A stretch of 64,000 bases of DNA from Cyanobacteria bacterium FACHB-63 (GTDB lineage: Bacteria > Cyanobacteriota > Cyanobacteriia > Leptolyngbyales > Leptolyngbyaceae). Below the pieces are notes generated by a model. The model was given only the letters and a program-made list of their open reading frames with translations, was not told the DNA's origin and ran no database searches. A program made the position numbers and the translations under genes. The stretch lies in NCBI GenBank assembly GCA_014695255.1, contig JACJNX010000073.1, positions 1 through 64,000 of the forward strand. Direction: 5' to 3'. Within the stretch, counting starts at the first letter, position 1. Every line of letters begins with the position of its first letter. Of the stretch, positions 17,101 to 24,073 are shown piece after piece.

Positions 17101-17159
17101 GTGCCCGAAGTCAAGTCGATCACATGATGCAACAACTAAAACTGTTCACGTCTAATTGA
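14130..17159 (+). CDS. SARP-type transcriptional activator (wHTH-BTAD-AAA-TPR)
   Basis: 1009 residues in the AfsR/large-SARP arrangement. Residues 4-100 are an OmpR-like winged helix (LQIQLLGGFDLSYGD, ARTNLRKELYHLRQ). Residues about 105-235 are the bacterial transcriptional activation domain (DFENA, YRGELLP, EELGIDPSPTTRKLYEQLL). A STAND/AAA ATPase follows, with Walker A GEPGIGKT at 287-294 and Walker B LLVILDDIQW at 378-387. A long TPR-like region (about 600-1000) completes it. The GTG start has GAGGGAGGA about 9 bases upstream. SARPs bind direct repeats spaced by about 11 bases next to the -10 box; two such promoters lie downstream (17711-17767 and 22273-22317), so it probably controls this accessory region. 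It is followed within 5 bases by the DUF4242 gene. Confidence 0.9.
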   Translation: MPPMLQIQLLGGFDLSYGDQSLTGAASERLQSLLAYLALNRQKAHPRQHLAALFWTDSNDTQARTNLRKELYHLRQNLPDVEQILRIEPKTLSWSPTVPFTLDVIDFENAAEQDQLEPAIALYRGELLPQCDDDWITPERDRLQQLYVRVLEQLIERFKGQQDYRLALNYAQQLLRVDPLNESTYCTLMRLHDLSGDRANALQVYHRCMTMLREELGIDPSPTTRKLYEQLLREEELPPDKPRIQQVRYLQPSSPPQSSLPLVGRSPEWSRIQDWASSATQVLLLSGEPGIGKTRLLEELRTTVPVALWGRGFAAEMVRPYGIWIDALRSVPLPQTVPAELGFLLPEFGQPVKAPPDRSHLFDAVVQLLADWTTQTPLLVILDDIQWMDEASSALLHYASRLLSHLPVKFACTARSGELSKNVAISQVLQSLRREQRLNTIELQPFDRGNTAELICKVNTDHSFDLSLELIDQVFQDSGGNPLFVLEIARALSQKQSHYADNLEALIHARLQQLDDQTRDLLPWAAALGRSFKPARIAQVVDYPLPQLLTAIAHLEQQSMIRPSTAIGNELGYDFAHDVVRQVVYEQMSEPCRQLVHLQIAHKLNQLTTPDNALAGEIAHHARLGGDHVLAASSALLAAERCLKLFAYAEAAVLAQRGVQSCQWLDRQTRVHLQLRLLRVWATAGVTGDRVTQIEAEVRQLMAEASRLGSNDDEAIAHETLSVLYYEQGNYAELHQHSLRSTEVSRAASPATAARVLGLSGSCLTELGQDMIRGEAILLEAQSLASRVGLEQSDIYGGLGAIELHKAHYDAARAFLQRALQLAQRDQDRWRECNCLTNLIMTELEAGDANAALSYCEAMTTLVAQIEGKESESAVAAALMALAHYQLQRLNSELNLEAAIVRLKQLDIKRMQAYILIGAAEVNFVQEQFELAAVRAEEALQMAQIMKHPSEIAIAWALLIQAVLALGETDRATALFETLQNHIDLRLLSVRARSQVDHMMQQLKLFTSN

Positions 17160-17163
17160 GGTC

Positions 17164-17691
17164 ATGATGTCACTCGTTATTGTTGAAACCGTTACCGAAC
17201 AGCCGATGACTGATGCTTACCTGGAGGAAGCTGATCAGCTTGCTTTGCCCTGTCTAGAAGCTCATAATGTGACTTGGCTGCATTCTTTGTTATCGAGCGA
17301 TCGTCACCAGATGATTTGTATCTTTGATGCGCCAGATGCGATGTCTGTGCGAAATTCCTACGCCAAACTTGGACTTCAAAAGTATGCAATCTGGGCAGGG
17401 GAGATCATTCAGTCAGAAGACATTCAACCGCTACCAGAGTTAGCAGAACATTCTGTCATCAAAGTCCATGATCCTACTTCGAGCGAAACAAACTGGAACG
17501 AAGCCCAGCAAAAATTCTCGCAATGCTGTGTGGCGCATGGAATCAACTGGCTCCGCGCTTATGTGTCGCTCGATCGCACTCGAACCATCTATGAATTTAT
17601 GACACCGGATGTAGAGTCTCTACGAAACATTCAGCATCAAGTGAACCTCTCTTGCGATGGCATCTGGTCGGGTCAACTTTTAATCCCTTGA
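17164..17691 (+). CDS. Tandem DUF4242 (ferredoxin-like, SCO4226-type) protein
   Basis: 175 residues built from two copies of one domain. Copy 1 (about 3-85) contains HNVTWLHSLLSSDRHQMICIFDAPDA. Copy 2 (about 95-175) contains HGINWLRAYVSLDRTRTIYEFMTPD at the same place. This pattern (H-x-V/I-x-W-L..., then acidic-Pro-Asp) is that of DUF4242 proteins, small alpha/beta barrels of which SCO4226 is reported to bind nickel. The function here is unknown. The ATG follows the SARP stop by 4 bases, and the ribosome site GAGG overlaps that stop, so the two are likely cotranscribed and coupled. Confidence 0.75.
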   Translation: MMSLVIVETVTEQPMTDAYLEEADQLALPCLEAHNVTWLHSLLSSDRHQMICIFDAPDAMSVRNSYAKLGLQKYAIWAGEIIQSEDIQPLPELAEHSVIKVHDPTSSETNWNEAQQKFSQCCVAHGINWLRAYVSLDRTRTIYEFMTPDVESLRNIQHQVNLSCDGIWSGQLLIP

Positions 17692-17710
17692 TGAGTGGGG
17701 GTTTCAGGTT

Positions 17711-17767
17711 TGGAACGTTTTGGAACACTTTAGAAACGGTTTTGGAACGACACGATCGCTACCTTAA
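17711..17767 (+). promoter_or_regulatory. SARP-type promoter: phased direct repeats plus -10 box
   Basis: Four TTTGGAACG-like repeats have their conserved C at 17716, 17726, 17737 and 17748 (spacing 10, 11, 11). A -10-like TACCTT lies at 17760-17765. Known SARP operators are heptameric direct repeats at about one helical turn, close upstream of the -10 and replacing a -35. From the last repeat onward the sequence aligns gap-free with the element at 22273 (GAACG, three bases, CGATCGCTA, CT or TT, AA). It drives the methyltransferase gene at 17796. Confidence 0.65.
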
Positions 17768-17795
17768 GTTCAGATGAATCTTCAAGGAGCAACCC

Positions 17796-18869
17796 ATGAC
17801 GACCCAAACTCTCGATTCCACCAAAGCAGAAGCTTTTGCTGGAAGAATGATTGATATTCTTAACAGTGCTGCTTTGACATTGATGATCTCAATCGGTCAT
17901 CGCACTGAACTGTTTGACACCATGGCAGAACTTCCACCCTCGACCAGTCAGCAAATTGCCAATGCTGCTGGATTGAATGAGCGCTATGTGCGTGAATGGC
18001 TCGGTGCAATGGTAACAGGTTCCCTTGTGAACTATGACACAGCTCAGCAAACTTATGTGCTACCTGCCGAACACGCTGCATTTTTGACAAGAGTTGCCGA
18101 ACCGAATAATCTTGCGCTGTTTGCTCAATTTCCTCCCATGCTGGCTTTAGTCGAAGACCAAATTATCGACTGCTTTTACAAAGGAGGCGGGGTTCCCTAC
18201 TCTGAGTTCAATCGCTTCCATACGGTCATGGCAGAAGCAACCAATCAAGGAACCGTTACTCCATTATTCGATGGGGTGCTGCCGTTAGTTCCGGGACTGA
18301 CTGAAGCATTGCAGCAAGGCATTGATGTTTTAGATGTAGGCTGTGGCTGTGGAAAAGTTCTCAACCTCTTGGCTGAAGCTTTCCCGAGTAGTCGATTTAC
18401 GGGCTACGATTTCTCAAGTGAAACGATCAAGGTCGCAAAAGCTGAAGCTCAACGACATCAGTTATGCAACATTGAATTTCAAGTCAAAGATGCGGCTACG
18501 ATCGAGGAATGCGATCGCTACGATCTGATCATGACATTCGATGCGATTCATGATCAAGCAAAACCGGATCAGGTGTTACGAAACATCTATCGAGCCTTAC
18601 GTGCTGATGGAACTTACCTGATGCAAGAAATTCGGGCTGCAACCAATGTCGAGGAAAACTTAGTTCATCCACTCGCCCCTTACTTCTACACCGTTTCCTG
18701 TATGCACTGTATGACCGTTTCTCTCGCTTATGGTGGAATGGGTTTAGGTGCAATGTGGGGACAGGAAACAGCACAGCGAATGCTAAGTGAAGCTGGTTTT
18801 AAGCGCATTGAAATCAAGCAGCTACCACAAGACCTCGTAGAAGACTATTACATCGTTCACAAGCAATAA
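17796..18869 (+). CDS. SAM-dependent methyltransferase with N-terminal winged helix
   Basis: 357 residues, strong ribosome site AAGGAG 8 bases upstream. Residues about 15-100 form the winged-helix dimerisation domain seen in Rv2258c-like methyltransferases (ISIGHRTELFDTMAELPPST, GLNERYVREWLGAM). The Rossmann domain carries the SAM-binding motif VLDVGCGCGKVL (178-189), then FTGYDFSSE and DLIMTFDAIHDQ. The C-terminal part (HCMTVSLAYGGMGLGAMWG) is the substrate-side region of this family. Substrate unknown. It stands behind the phased-repeat promoter, so it is the best candidate for direct activation by the SARP protein. Confidence 0.85.
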   Translation: MTTQTLDSTKAEAFAGRMIDILNSAALTLMISIGHRTELFDTMAELPPSTSQQIANAAGLNERYVREWLGAMVTGSLVNYDTAQQTYVLPAEHAAFLTRVAEPNNLALFAQFPPMLALVEDQIIDCFYKGGGVPYSEFNRFHTVMAEATNQGTVTPLFDGVLPLVPGLTEALQQGIDVLDVGCGCGKVLNLLAEAFPSSRFTGYDFSSETIKVAKAEAQRHQLCNIEFQVKDAATIEECDRYDLIMTFDAIHDQAKPDQVLRNIYRALRADGTYLMQEIRAATNVEENLVHPLAPYFYTVSCMHCMTVSLAYGGMGLGAMWGQETAQRMLSEAGFKRIEIKQLPQDLVEDYYIVHKQ

Positions 18870-18873
18870 CCCT

Positions 18874-19023
18874 ATGTGTCAACTCTGCGGACTTGCAGCA
18901 CGGTATGGCCGTGTTCGCCAGGACTCTCTTGTCCAAAATCTCAGTCAATTTGCGACTGCAATTCAAGCCAAAGCAACGATTGAGAAAAAACCGAATCAAA
19001 CAATCACTAAACCAGCTAAATAG
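18874..19023 (+). CDS. 49-residue protein starting MCQLCG, possible small gene or debris
   Basis: The ATG lies 4 bases after the methyltransferase stop. The frame encodes MCQLCGLAARYGRVRQDSL, then a helical, Lys-rich tail (ATIEKKPNQTITKPAK). A CxxC at the very N-terminus could bind metal, but only two Cys are present. There is no clear ribosome site, though termination-coupled translation is possible. The stop falls inside a 16-bp repeat and decayed genes follow, so it may also be a fragment. No family recognised. Confidence 0.35.
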   Translation: MCQLCGLAARYGRVRQDSLVQNLSQFATAIQAKATIEKKPNQTITKPAK

Positions 19024-19051
19024 TACGCTAACAAGAGCTAAATAGTACGCT
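19014..19051. repeat. 16-bp direct repeat, 22-bp period
   Basis: AGCTAAATAGTACGCT occurs identically at 19014-19029 and 19036-19051, separated by ACAAGA. The 22-bp period equals two helical turns. It may be a duplication scar from the decay of this region or a paired protein site. Confidence 0.7.
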
Positions 19052-19496
19052 TCGTCCTCAAACGATCGGGAAAGTCACCCCTGCACCTGTGAGAGTTTCT
19101 GGACAGATTACAGGCAGTCGTGACGAAGATGTACTTCGATTTGAAATTGCGCCAGGACAGGATGTAAAAGCTGTTCTCACAGTTAATGGAGATGTAGATT
19201 TAGAAGTCCATGAAGACCAGAACCCAGATGGTCAGTTAGGCGCAGGCGATCGCAAGAAGATCTCAATCAGCGAAGGTAAACAAACCGTGGAAGTCAATTT
19301 CAAAAATATGAAGTCGCGGTTTGGCTTCATTCGCATCATGGATTCCGGCGGCTCTGGCTCGTCTGGAACCGTGAACTACAACCTGACTCTTACCGCAGTT
19401 CCCACAGACGGACTGCCTAGAATCGAAAGCCGCGATAAGCATCTACAAGCGGTAAGTAATTCAACAACATTCATTGACCGATTGAATTGCTACTAA
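19032..19496 (+). pseudogene. Pre-peptidase C-terminal-like beta domain, probably gene fragment
   Basis: The frame opens at 19032 and contains one beta-rich domain: VSGQITGSRDEDVLRFEIAP, then GQDVKAVLTVNGDVDLEVHED and GTVNYNLTLTAVP. This resembles pre-peptidase C-terminal (PPC) domains, which normally follow a secreted enzyme. No enzyme, signal peptide or good start codon precedes it (a GTG at 19089 is the first candidate), and the 3' end after TAVPTDGLPRI looks random. I infer a fragment of a secreted multidomain protein gene. Confidence 0.5.
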
Positions 19497-19548
19497 CAGA
19501 ATCTTGTAATGTAGAAACAAGAATCCAGATGGAGGCAAGCTGCGATCG

Positions 19549-19836
19549 ATGTTAAAGTTCTACTATGCTCCGCTTTCCGTGAATTCCCGACGAGTTTGAA
19601 TTGCGTTACTGGAGAAGCAGATTCCCTTTGAACCAATTCTTCTCAATCTAGATGGCGATCAATTCTCCACAGAATTCACCCAGATTAATCCCCTGCAAGG
19701 AGTCCCAGTCGTGATTGATGATGGACTGACGCTTGTGGAATCGTTAGCGATTTTGGAGTACCTAGAAGCAAAGTATCCCATGGTCTCACTCATGCCTCAT
19801 GACGTGAATACGATCGTATTCCAGCCGTTTTGCTAG
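19549..19836 (+). pseudogene. Glutathione S-transferase N-terminal domain with internal stop
   Basis: From the ATG the frame gives MLKFYYAPLSVNSRRV, TGA, IALLEKQIPFEPILLNLDG, and then NPLQGVPVVIDDGLTLVESLAILEYLEAKYP. This is the thioredoxin-fold GST domain, including the cis-Pro (VPVV) and the glutathione-binding ES. TGA stands where a Trp codon (TGG) would fit. After AKYP the frame degenerates and the helical C-terminal domain is missing. Two lesions make this a clear pseudogene. Confidence 0.8.
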
Positions 19837-19924
19837 AGAAATACCATTGGTGCAATCAAACCTACGGACAAAAAACACTCATGCTAGTTCTAGAAAAATT
19901 ATCTAGCCTTTGAGGATCAACCTT

Positions 19925-20194
19925 ATGGAACGTCAATGTTTACGAATTCCAATTAGAACTGGATCAACGGAGCGAGTGGTGCAATGGATTCGCTCCTTGC
20001 AGGATCGCACTGATGAAATTGCGACTGCGATTGCAAGTGAAGGTATCACCGCTGAATCAGTTTTTCTTGAGCGGAGCAACAACGGGGATACGCTTCTGAT
20101 CTACACTGTGGCTACCGATCTGGTTGCAGCTAATCAAGCGTTTCAAGCTTCTACGATCGCGATTGATGTCGAGTTCCGCGCATTGATGGCATAA
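19925..20194 (+). CDS. DUF6176-like small protein (89 aa)
   Basis: ATG at 19925 with GAGGA about 9 bases upstream. The sequence begins RQCLRIPIRTGSTERVVQWI and continues with EGITAESVFLERSNNGDTLLIY. It matches the pattern of DUF6176 proteins (a ferredoxin-like fold, compared by eye). It is soluble, has no catalytic residues I can name, and its function is unknown. It is the first intact gene after the decayed stretch and runs in the same direction as the methyltransferase genes. Confidence 0.6.
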   Translation: MERQCLRIPIRTGSTERVVQWIRSLQDRTDEIATAIASEGITAESVFLERSNNGDTLLIYTVATDLVAANQAFQASTIAIDVEFRALMA

Positions 20195-20261
20195 ACGTTA
20201 GATTCGAGCGCTGCAACAGCCTTGGAGGTTCTGTTTGTTGTTCCGTAAATGAGGTCGAACC

Positions 20262-20747
20262 ATGCAGAAAATTTTGTACGTTTTAATTGGACCAAAAGGA
20301 GCAGGAAAAACCCATATTGGAAGTAAAGTTCATGAAAGAACAAGTATCCACTTTCTTAGAGTAGAACCGATCTGGCTGAAGTTAGCACCTGGGGAAGATG
20401 GTTGGGAAATCGTTGAGAGAACGATTGATCAATTGTTTCAGCAACAGAATGAAGTCATGATTGAAAGCTTAGGAGCGGGTGCTGGATTCGATCGCTTACA
20501 TTCATCTTTGAGACAGAAATACATCGTAAAGCTGATCAAAGTTGCAACGGATTTAGAAACTTGTTTGAATCGAGTTAGGAACCGTGACAACGCCAATCAT
20601 ATTCCAGTATCTGATGAAAAAGTACAGGAGTACAACCAGATTGCTGCTAGGGTTGAACATCGTTGGGATGCGATCGTAGATAATAATGCTCCAGCCACGG
20701 ACGAAGAGATTCTCAAGGTCATCGAATCACTGAGGATAGTGCAATGA
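20262..20747 (+). CDS. P-loop NTPase, small-molecule/nucleoside kinase-like
   Basis: 161 residues with a Walker A motif GPKGAGKT at residues 9-16 right after the first beta strand (KILYVLIG), the layout of shikimate- and adenylate-type kinases. Short helices follow, with a likely lid region (RVRNRDNANHIP, Arg-rich) near residue 105-118. The substrate cannot be told. Its stop overlaps the next methyltransferase start by four bases (ATGA), so the two are translationally coupled. Confidence 0.7.
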   Translation: MQKILYVLIGPKGAGKTHIGSKVHERTSIHFLRVEPIWLKLAPGEDGWEIVERTIDQLFQQQNEVMIESLGAGAGFDRLHSSLRQKYIVKLIKVATDLETCLNRVRNRDNANHIPVSDEKVQEYNQIAARVEHRWDAIVDNNAPATDEEILKVIESLRIVQ

Positions 20748-21526
20748 CTGATTTTTATGACCAACTTGCGCCGTTCTATCACATTATCTATGGTGATTGG
20801 GAGGCGGCGATTGCACGTCAAGCGACCCAACTTTCCAGCATTATCCAAGCGCATTGGGGCGAGCATGCGCACACCTTTTTGGATGTCTCCTGTGGGATTG
20901 GAACGCAATCCCTTGGGTTAGCGGCTCAAGGCTATCAAGTCACCGCATCTGACCTTTCTGTGCAGGCAATCGAGCTTGCCCAGAAAGAAGCTCAATCGCG
21001 CAACTTAGATATTCGTTTCTCGGTTTGTGATATGCGGACTGTGTACAACCATCATCAAGCTCAATTCGATGTGGTCTTGTCGTGCGATAACTCGATTCCC
21101 CACTTGCTGAATGATGCGGACATTCTCACCGCGCTCCAGCAAATGTATGCCTGCACTCGTCTGGGTGGCGGTTGCTTGCTGACGATTCGGGATTACGACC
21201 AAGAACCGCGAGGCACGGGAATTGTGAAGCCCTACGGAATTCGCCAAGCTGCCGGCAAACGTTATTTGGTTTTTCAAGTGTGGGATTTTGTCGGTGACAT
21301 TTATGATGTGGCGATGTATTTTGTTGAAGATGAACAACTCAATCATGCTACCACCACAGTTATGCGTTCTCGTTACTATGCGGTGAGTCCAAACCGCTTG
21401 ATAAAGTTAATGGAACAAGCGGGCTATCACTCCGTGACTCGACTGGACGAGCAATTTTTTCAGCCTGTACTCATCGGAACAAAATCAACTCGATCAGAGC
21501 GTTTCTCCGCAGAGTTTGAATCTTAG
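20744..21526 (+). CDS. Class I SAM-dependent methyltransferase
   Basis: 260 residues. It starts MTDFYDQLAPFYHIIY, the usual cap of this group, then motif I FLDVSCGIGTQSLGLA, motif II TASDLSVQAIELAQ and FDVVLSCDNSIPHLL. The substrate is unknown; glycine or small-molecule N-methyltransferases have a similar opening, but I see nothing decisive. Overlaps the P-loop gene by ATGA and is followed by another methyltransferase 10 bases later, forming a three-gene unit. Confidence 0.8.
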   Translation: MTDFYDQLAPFYHIIYGDWEAAIARQATQLSSIIQAHWGEHAHTFLDVSCGIGTQSLGLAAQGYQVTASDLSVQAIELAQKEAQSRNLDIRFSVCDMRTVYNHHQAQFDVVLSCDNSIPHLLNDADILTALQQMYACTRLGGGCLLTIRDYDQEPRGTGIVKPYGIRQAAGKRYLVFQVWDFVGDIYDVAMYFVEDEQLNHATTTVMRSRYYAVSPNRLIKLMEQAGYHSVTRLDEQFFQPVLIGTKSTRSERFSAEFES

Positions 21527-21536
21527 GAGCTACTCT

Positions 21537-22283
21537 ATGTCAACCTGGTACAACGAGGATCTTGCCTATGTTCATGATGTTGGCTTTCGAGATTACGCTC
21601 TGAAGTCAGCACCCGCGATCCTGGAACTGCTCAACGATCGCCAAATTCGCTCAGGATTAGTGATGGAGTTGGGGTGTGGAAGTGGGCTAACAGCCGAGGT
21701 ACTGCATCAGGCAGGCTATCAAGTGTTAGGAATTGACATTTCCGCAGCGATGATTGCGATTGCTCGATCGAGAGTCCCCACTGCTGAATTTCGCATCGCA
21801 TCTTTGTTTACGGTTGAAATTCCTCCCTGTGCAGCGGTGATTGCTGTTGGGGAATGTCTGAACTATGAATTTGAGACAAATTCGGATGCAACATTAGAGG
21901 CACTACTTCAGCGCATCTATCATGCCCTTTCCCCAGGTGGAGTCTTGATCTTTGATGTTGTTGTTCCTGGACAGGTCGCACCCGGAGAAATCGCGAAAAG
22001 CTTCACTGAAGGACAAGATTGGATTGTTCTAGTTGAAAAGCAGGAAGACCCCATTCAACAAATGCTAATTCGCCGGATTATTACGCTTCGGCAGGTTGAT
22101 GATTTGTATCGAAGGACAGACGAAGTGCATTGTCAGCGATTATTCGATGTGAAAACCTTGACTGAAGCGTTAGAGCAAATTGGGTTTCAGGTTGAAACAA
22201 GGTTGGATTACGGACAATTTAAGTTACCTCCTGCTCGTGTTGCTTTTATTGCCGATAAACTGATGGAGCTTCGGACGGTTTAG
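21537..22283 (+). CDS. Class I SAM-dependent methyltransferase
   Basis: 248 residues from the ATG at 21537, which has TTAGGAG about 8 bases upstream; the frame is open seven codons earlier. Motif I reads VMELGCGSGLTAEVLHQAGY, followed by VLGIDISAAMIAIARS and AVIAVGECLNYEFE. It is related in layout to the preceding methyltransferase but differs in motif sequences, so it is not a recent duplicate. The substrate is unknown. Its stop codon lies inside the second phased-repeat promoter. Confidence 0.8.
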   Translation: MSTWYNEDLAYVHDVGFRDYALKSAPAILELLNDRQIRSGLVMELGCGSGLTAEVLHQAGYQVLGIDISAAMIAIARSRVPTAEFRIASLFTVEIPPCAAVIAVGECLNYEFETNSDATLEALLQRIYHALSPGGVLIFDVVVPGQVAPGEIAKSFTEGQDWIVLVEKQEDPIQQMLIRRIITLRQVDDLYRRTDEVHCQRLFDVKTLTEALEQIGFQVETRLDYGQFKLPPARVAFIADKLMELRTV

Positions 22284-22317
22284 GAACGCTTTGAGAACGC
22301 TGCGATCGCTAATCTAA
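22273..22317 (+). promoter_or_regulatory. Second SARP-type promoter with 11-bp phased repeats
   Basis: CGGACG, GGAACG and AGAACG have their C at 22276, 22287 and 22298, exactly 11 bases apart. TAATCT at 22310-22315 is a -10-like box. The C of the last repeat is 12 bases before the -10 T, the same as at 17748 to 17760. Both elements share CGATCGCTA between repeat and -10. It overlaps the end of the upstream methyltransferase gene and leads into the gene at 22345. Confidence 0.6.
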
Positions 22318-22344
22318 AGCCAAGTAGTGCAGGAGAACAAGGCG

Positions 22345-22839
22345 ATGCGAATTCAATTTACTAAACAATCTGGCAAGTACGATCGGATGAAGTGTATCCG
22401 CATCGATGGAACAGCAACATCCTGCACAATGCCCAAACAAGGAATTCTGCCCCATGATTTTGTGCATTATGTGGTGGAAGATACGCTGGATTTATGTCAA
22501 GGGTTCTGGGGCATTCTTGCGATCGGGGTTGGTTTTCCCGATGCAGAACCGCCTTGGGATGCTGCGGAATTTAACTTGCCTGATTTAACCCAAGCCCTTC
22601 AAACAGAATCGTTAGTGGAATACTTTCAGGCTGAGATGTGGAACAGCTTTCACGTCAGCGAGAACTTCGCAGAAATTCTTCAGGTTACTTGTCAGGCTCG
22701 CAATGTTCCAGCGCCTGAAAACATTTCGCTAGACCAGTTAGAGCAGGTGCAATCGCGCCTTCAATATTTCACCCAGCAATGGCAACAATTAGCTATTGGA
22801 GAAACTTTAGAAGTTGAATTCACTGATCCGATTGCATAA
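22345..22839 (+). CDS. Unknown protein behind SARP-type promoter (164 aa)
   Basis: ATG at 22345 is chosen because AGGAG lies about 9 bases upstream; a GTG at 22327 would add six residues but would include the ribosome site. No family recognised. It begins with a basic beta-type segment (MRIQFTKQSGKYDRMKCIR), has a Met/Cys-containing middle (CTMPKQGILPHDFVHYVVED), and ends in a helical part with QLEQVQSRLQYFTQQW. The LPHDFVHYVVE stretch is His-rich and could hold a site, but this is speculation. Its position right behind phased repeats suggests co-control with the methyltransferase at 17796. Confidence 0.65.
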   Translation: MRIQFTKQSGKYDRMKCIRIDGTATSCTMPKQGILPHDFVHYVVEDTLDLCQGFWGILAIGVGFPDAEPPWDAAEFNLPDLTQALQTESLVEYFQAEMWNSFHVSENFAEILQVTCQARNVPAPENISLDQLEQVQSRLQYFTQQWQQLAIGETLEVEFTDPIA

Positions 22840-22921
22840 ATGGATAGAACAGAACGTGTAATTCATTCCCACTTCAGACATGAGTTGAAATTCAAGAACA
22901 CTCAACCCTTAATGCGATCGC

Positions 22922-23059
22922 ACTCAAACTCCCGCCTATCTCGAATCCTCCAACCCGCGCAATGTCCCCTTCTATTAACGACATGGCTTTGAAGTGATTG
23001 GCACGATTCAAGCGGGCGCATCACCCATGATGTTTCCAATGATTCGTGACCCACGATAA
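22922..23059 (+). pseudogene. 3' remnant of a GNAT acetyltransferase gene
   Basis: The frame reads YLESSNPRNVPFY, TAA, RHGFEVIGTIQAGASPMMFP, and ends MIRDPR plus stop. This is the usual C-terminus of a GNAT N-acetyltransferase (LESSNPRNVPFYERHGFEV...). One internal stop replaces the codon after Tyr, and no acetyl-CoA-binding region is found upstream. Confidence 0.75.
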
Positions 23060-23077
23060 AATTTTAGGAGAACTAAC

Positions 23078-24064
23078 ATGACACAGTATCGCGCAAACTT
23101 ACCCCAACTCTCGAACGATTTGTTTCTCACCGATGGCGGATTAGAAACGACGCTCATCTTTCGGGAAGGCATTGATCTACCAGACTTTGCAGCCTTTGAT
23201 TTATTAAAGCATTCAGCCGGATATCAAGCCTTAGCCCATTACTTCCGTACCTATGCAACAATGGCTCGCAACTATCAAGTTGGGCTAGTTCTAGAAAGTG
23301 CAACCTGGCGGGCAAATCCAGACTGGGGAACTAGGCTCGGTTACTCTAGTGTTGAACTCACAGAGATGAACCGCAGAGCGATCGCACTTCTCCACAACAT
23401 TCGCCAAGAATACGAAACCGAAAACTGTCCGATGGTAATTAGCGGCTGTGTGGGTCCTCGTGGCGATGGCTATATTCCGACGGATGCAATGACCGCAACA
23501 GAAGCCGCAGACTATCACCGTGCCCAAATTGAAACATTCCACGATGCCGATGCAGACTTAGTGACGGCAATTACGATGAACTATGTTGAAGAAGCGATCG
23601 GCATTACTCAAGCGGCTCGATCTGCTGGAATGCCCGTCGCGATTTCTTTCACAGTTGAAACCGATGGAAATTTGCCGACCGGACAAAGTTTGAAAGATGC
23701 GATCGCACAAGTTGATTCGACAACGAACAATGCGCCTGCTTACTACATGATTAACTGTGCTCATCCGACTCATTTCACGCACATACTAACCGCAGGCGAG
23801 GCATGGATCGATCGCATTCGAGGATTACGGGCGAACGCCTCTACTAAGAGTCATGCTGAACTGAATGAATCAGAAACACTGGACGATGGGAACCCAACCG
23901 AATTAGGGAATCAATACCGCGAATTGCGATCTCAATTTCCCCAGATCACGATTCTAGGTGGCTGTTGTGGCACAGACGATCGGCATGTTGAAGCCATTTG
24001 CAAGGCATGTTTACCTGTGCTTTGGACTCATCTTTCTTCTCCAACCCTGACATCAAGTATTTAG
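23078..24064 (+). CDS. Homocysteine S-methyltransferase family protein
   Basis: 328 residues, good ribosome site (TTAGGAG). TIM-barrel enzyme of the MmuM/BHMT type, which moves a methyl group from a donor such as S-methylmethionine to homocysteine or a related thiol. The N-terminal DGGLETTL motif, VLESATWRANPDWG, and the three zinc-ligand cysteines (Cys227 in INCAHP; Cys296 and Cys297 in GGCCGTD) are all present. Sequences of this subgroup are often found with methyltransferase genes, and here four methyltransfer-related genes stand close together. The exact acceptor is not shown. The alpha/beta hydrolase gene follows after 9 bases. Confidence 0.85.
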   Translation: MTQYRANLPQLSNDLFLTDGGLETTLIFREGIDLPDFAAFDLLKHSAGYQALAHYFRTYATMARNYQVGLVLESATWRANPDWGTRLGYSSVELTEMNRRAIALLHNIRQEYETENCPMVISGCVGPRGDGYIPTDAMTATEAADYHRAQIETFHDADADLVTAITMNYVEEAIGITQAARSAGMPVAISFTVETDGNLPTGQSLKDAIAQVDSTTNNAPAYYMINCAHPTHFTHILTAGEAWIDRIRGLRANASTKSHAELNESETLDDGNPTELGNQYRELRSQFPQITILGGCCGTDDRHVEAICKACLPVLWTHLSSPTLTSSI

Positions 24065-24073
24065 ATATCAATC

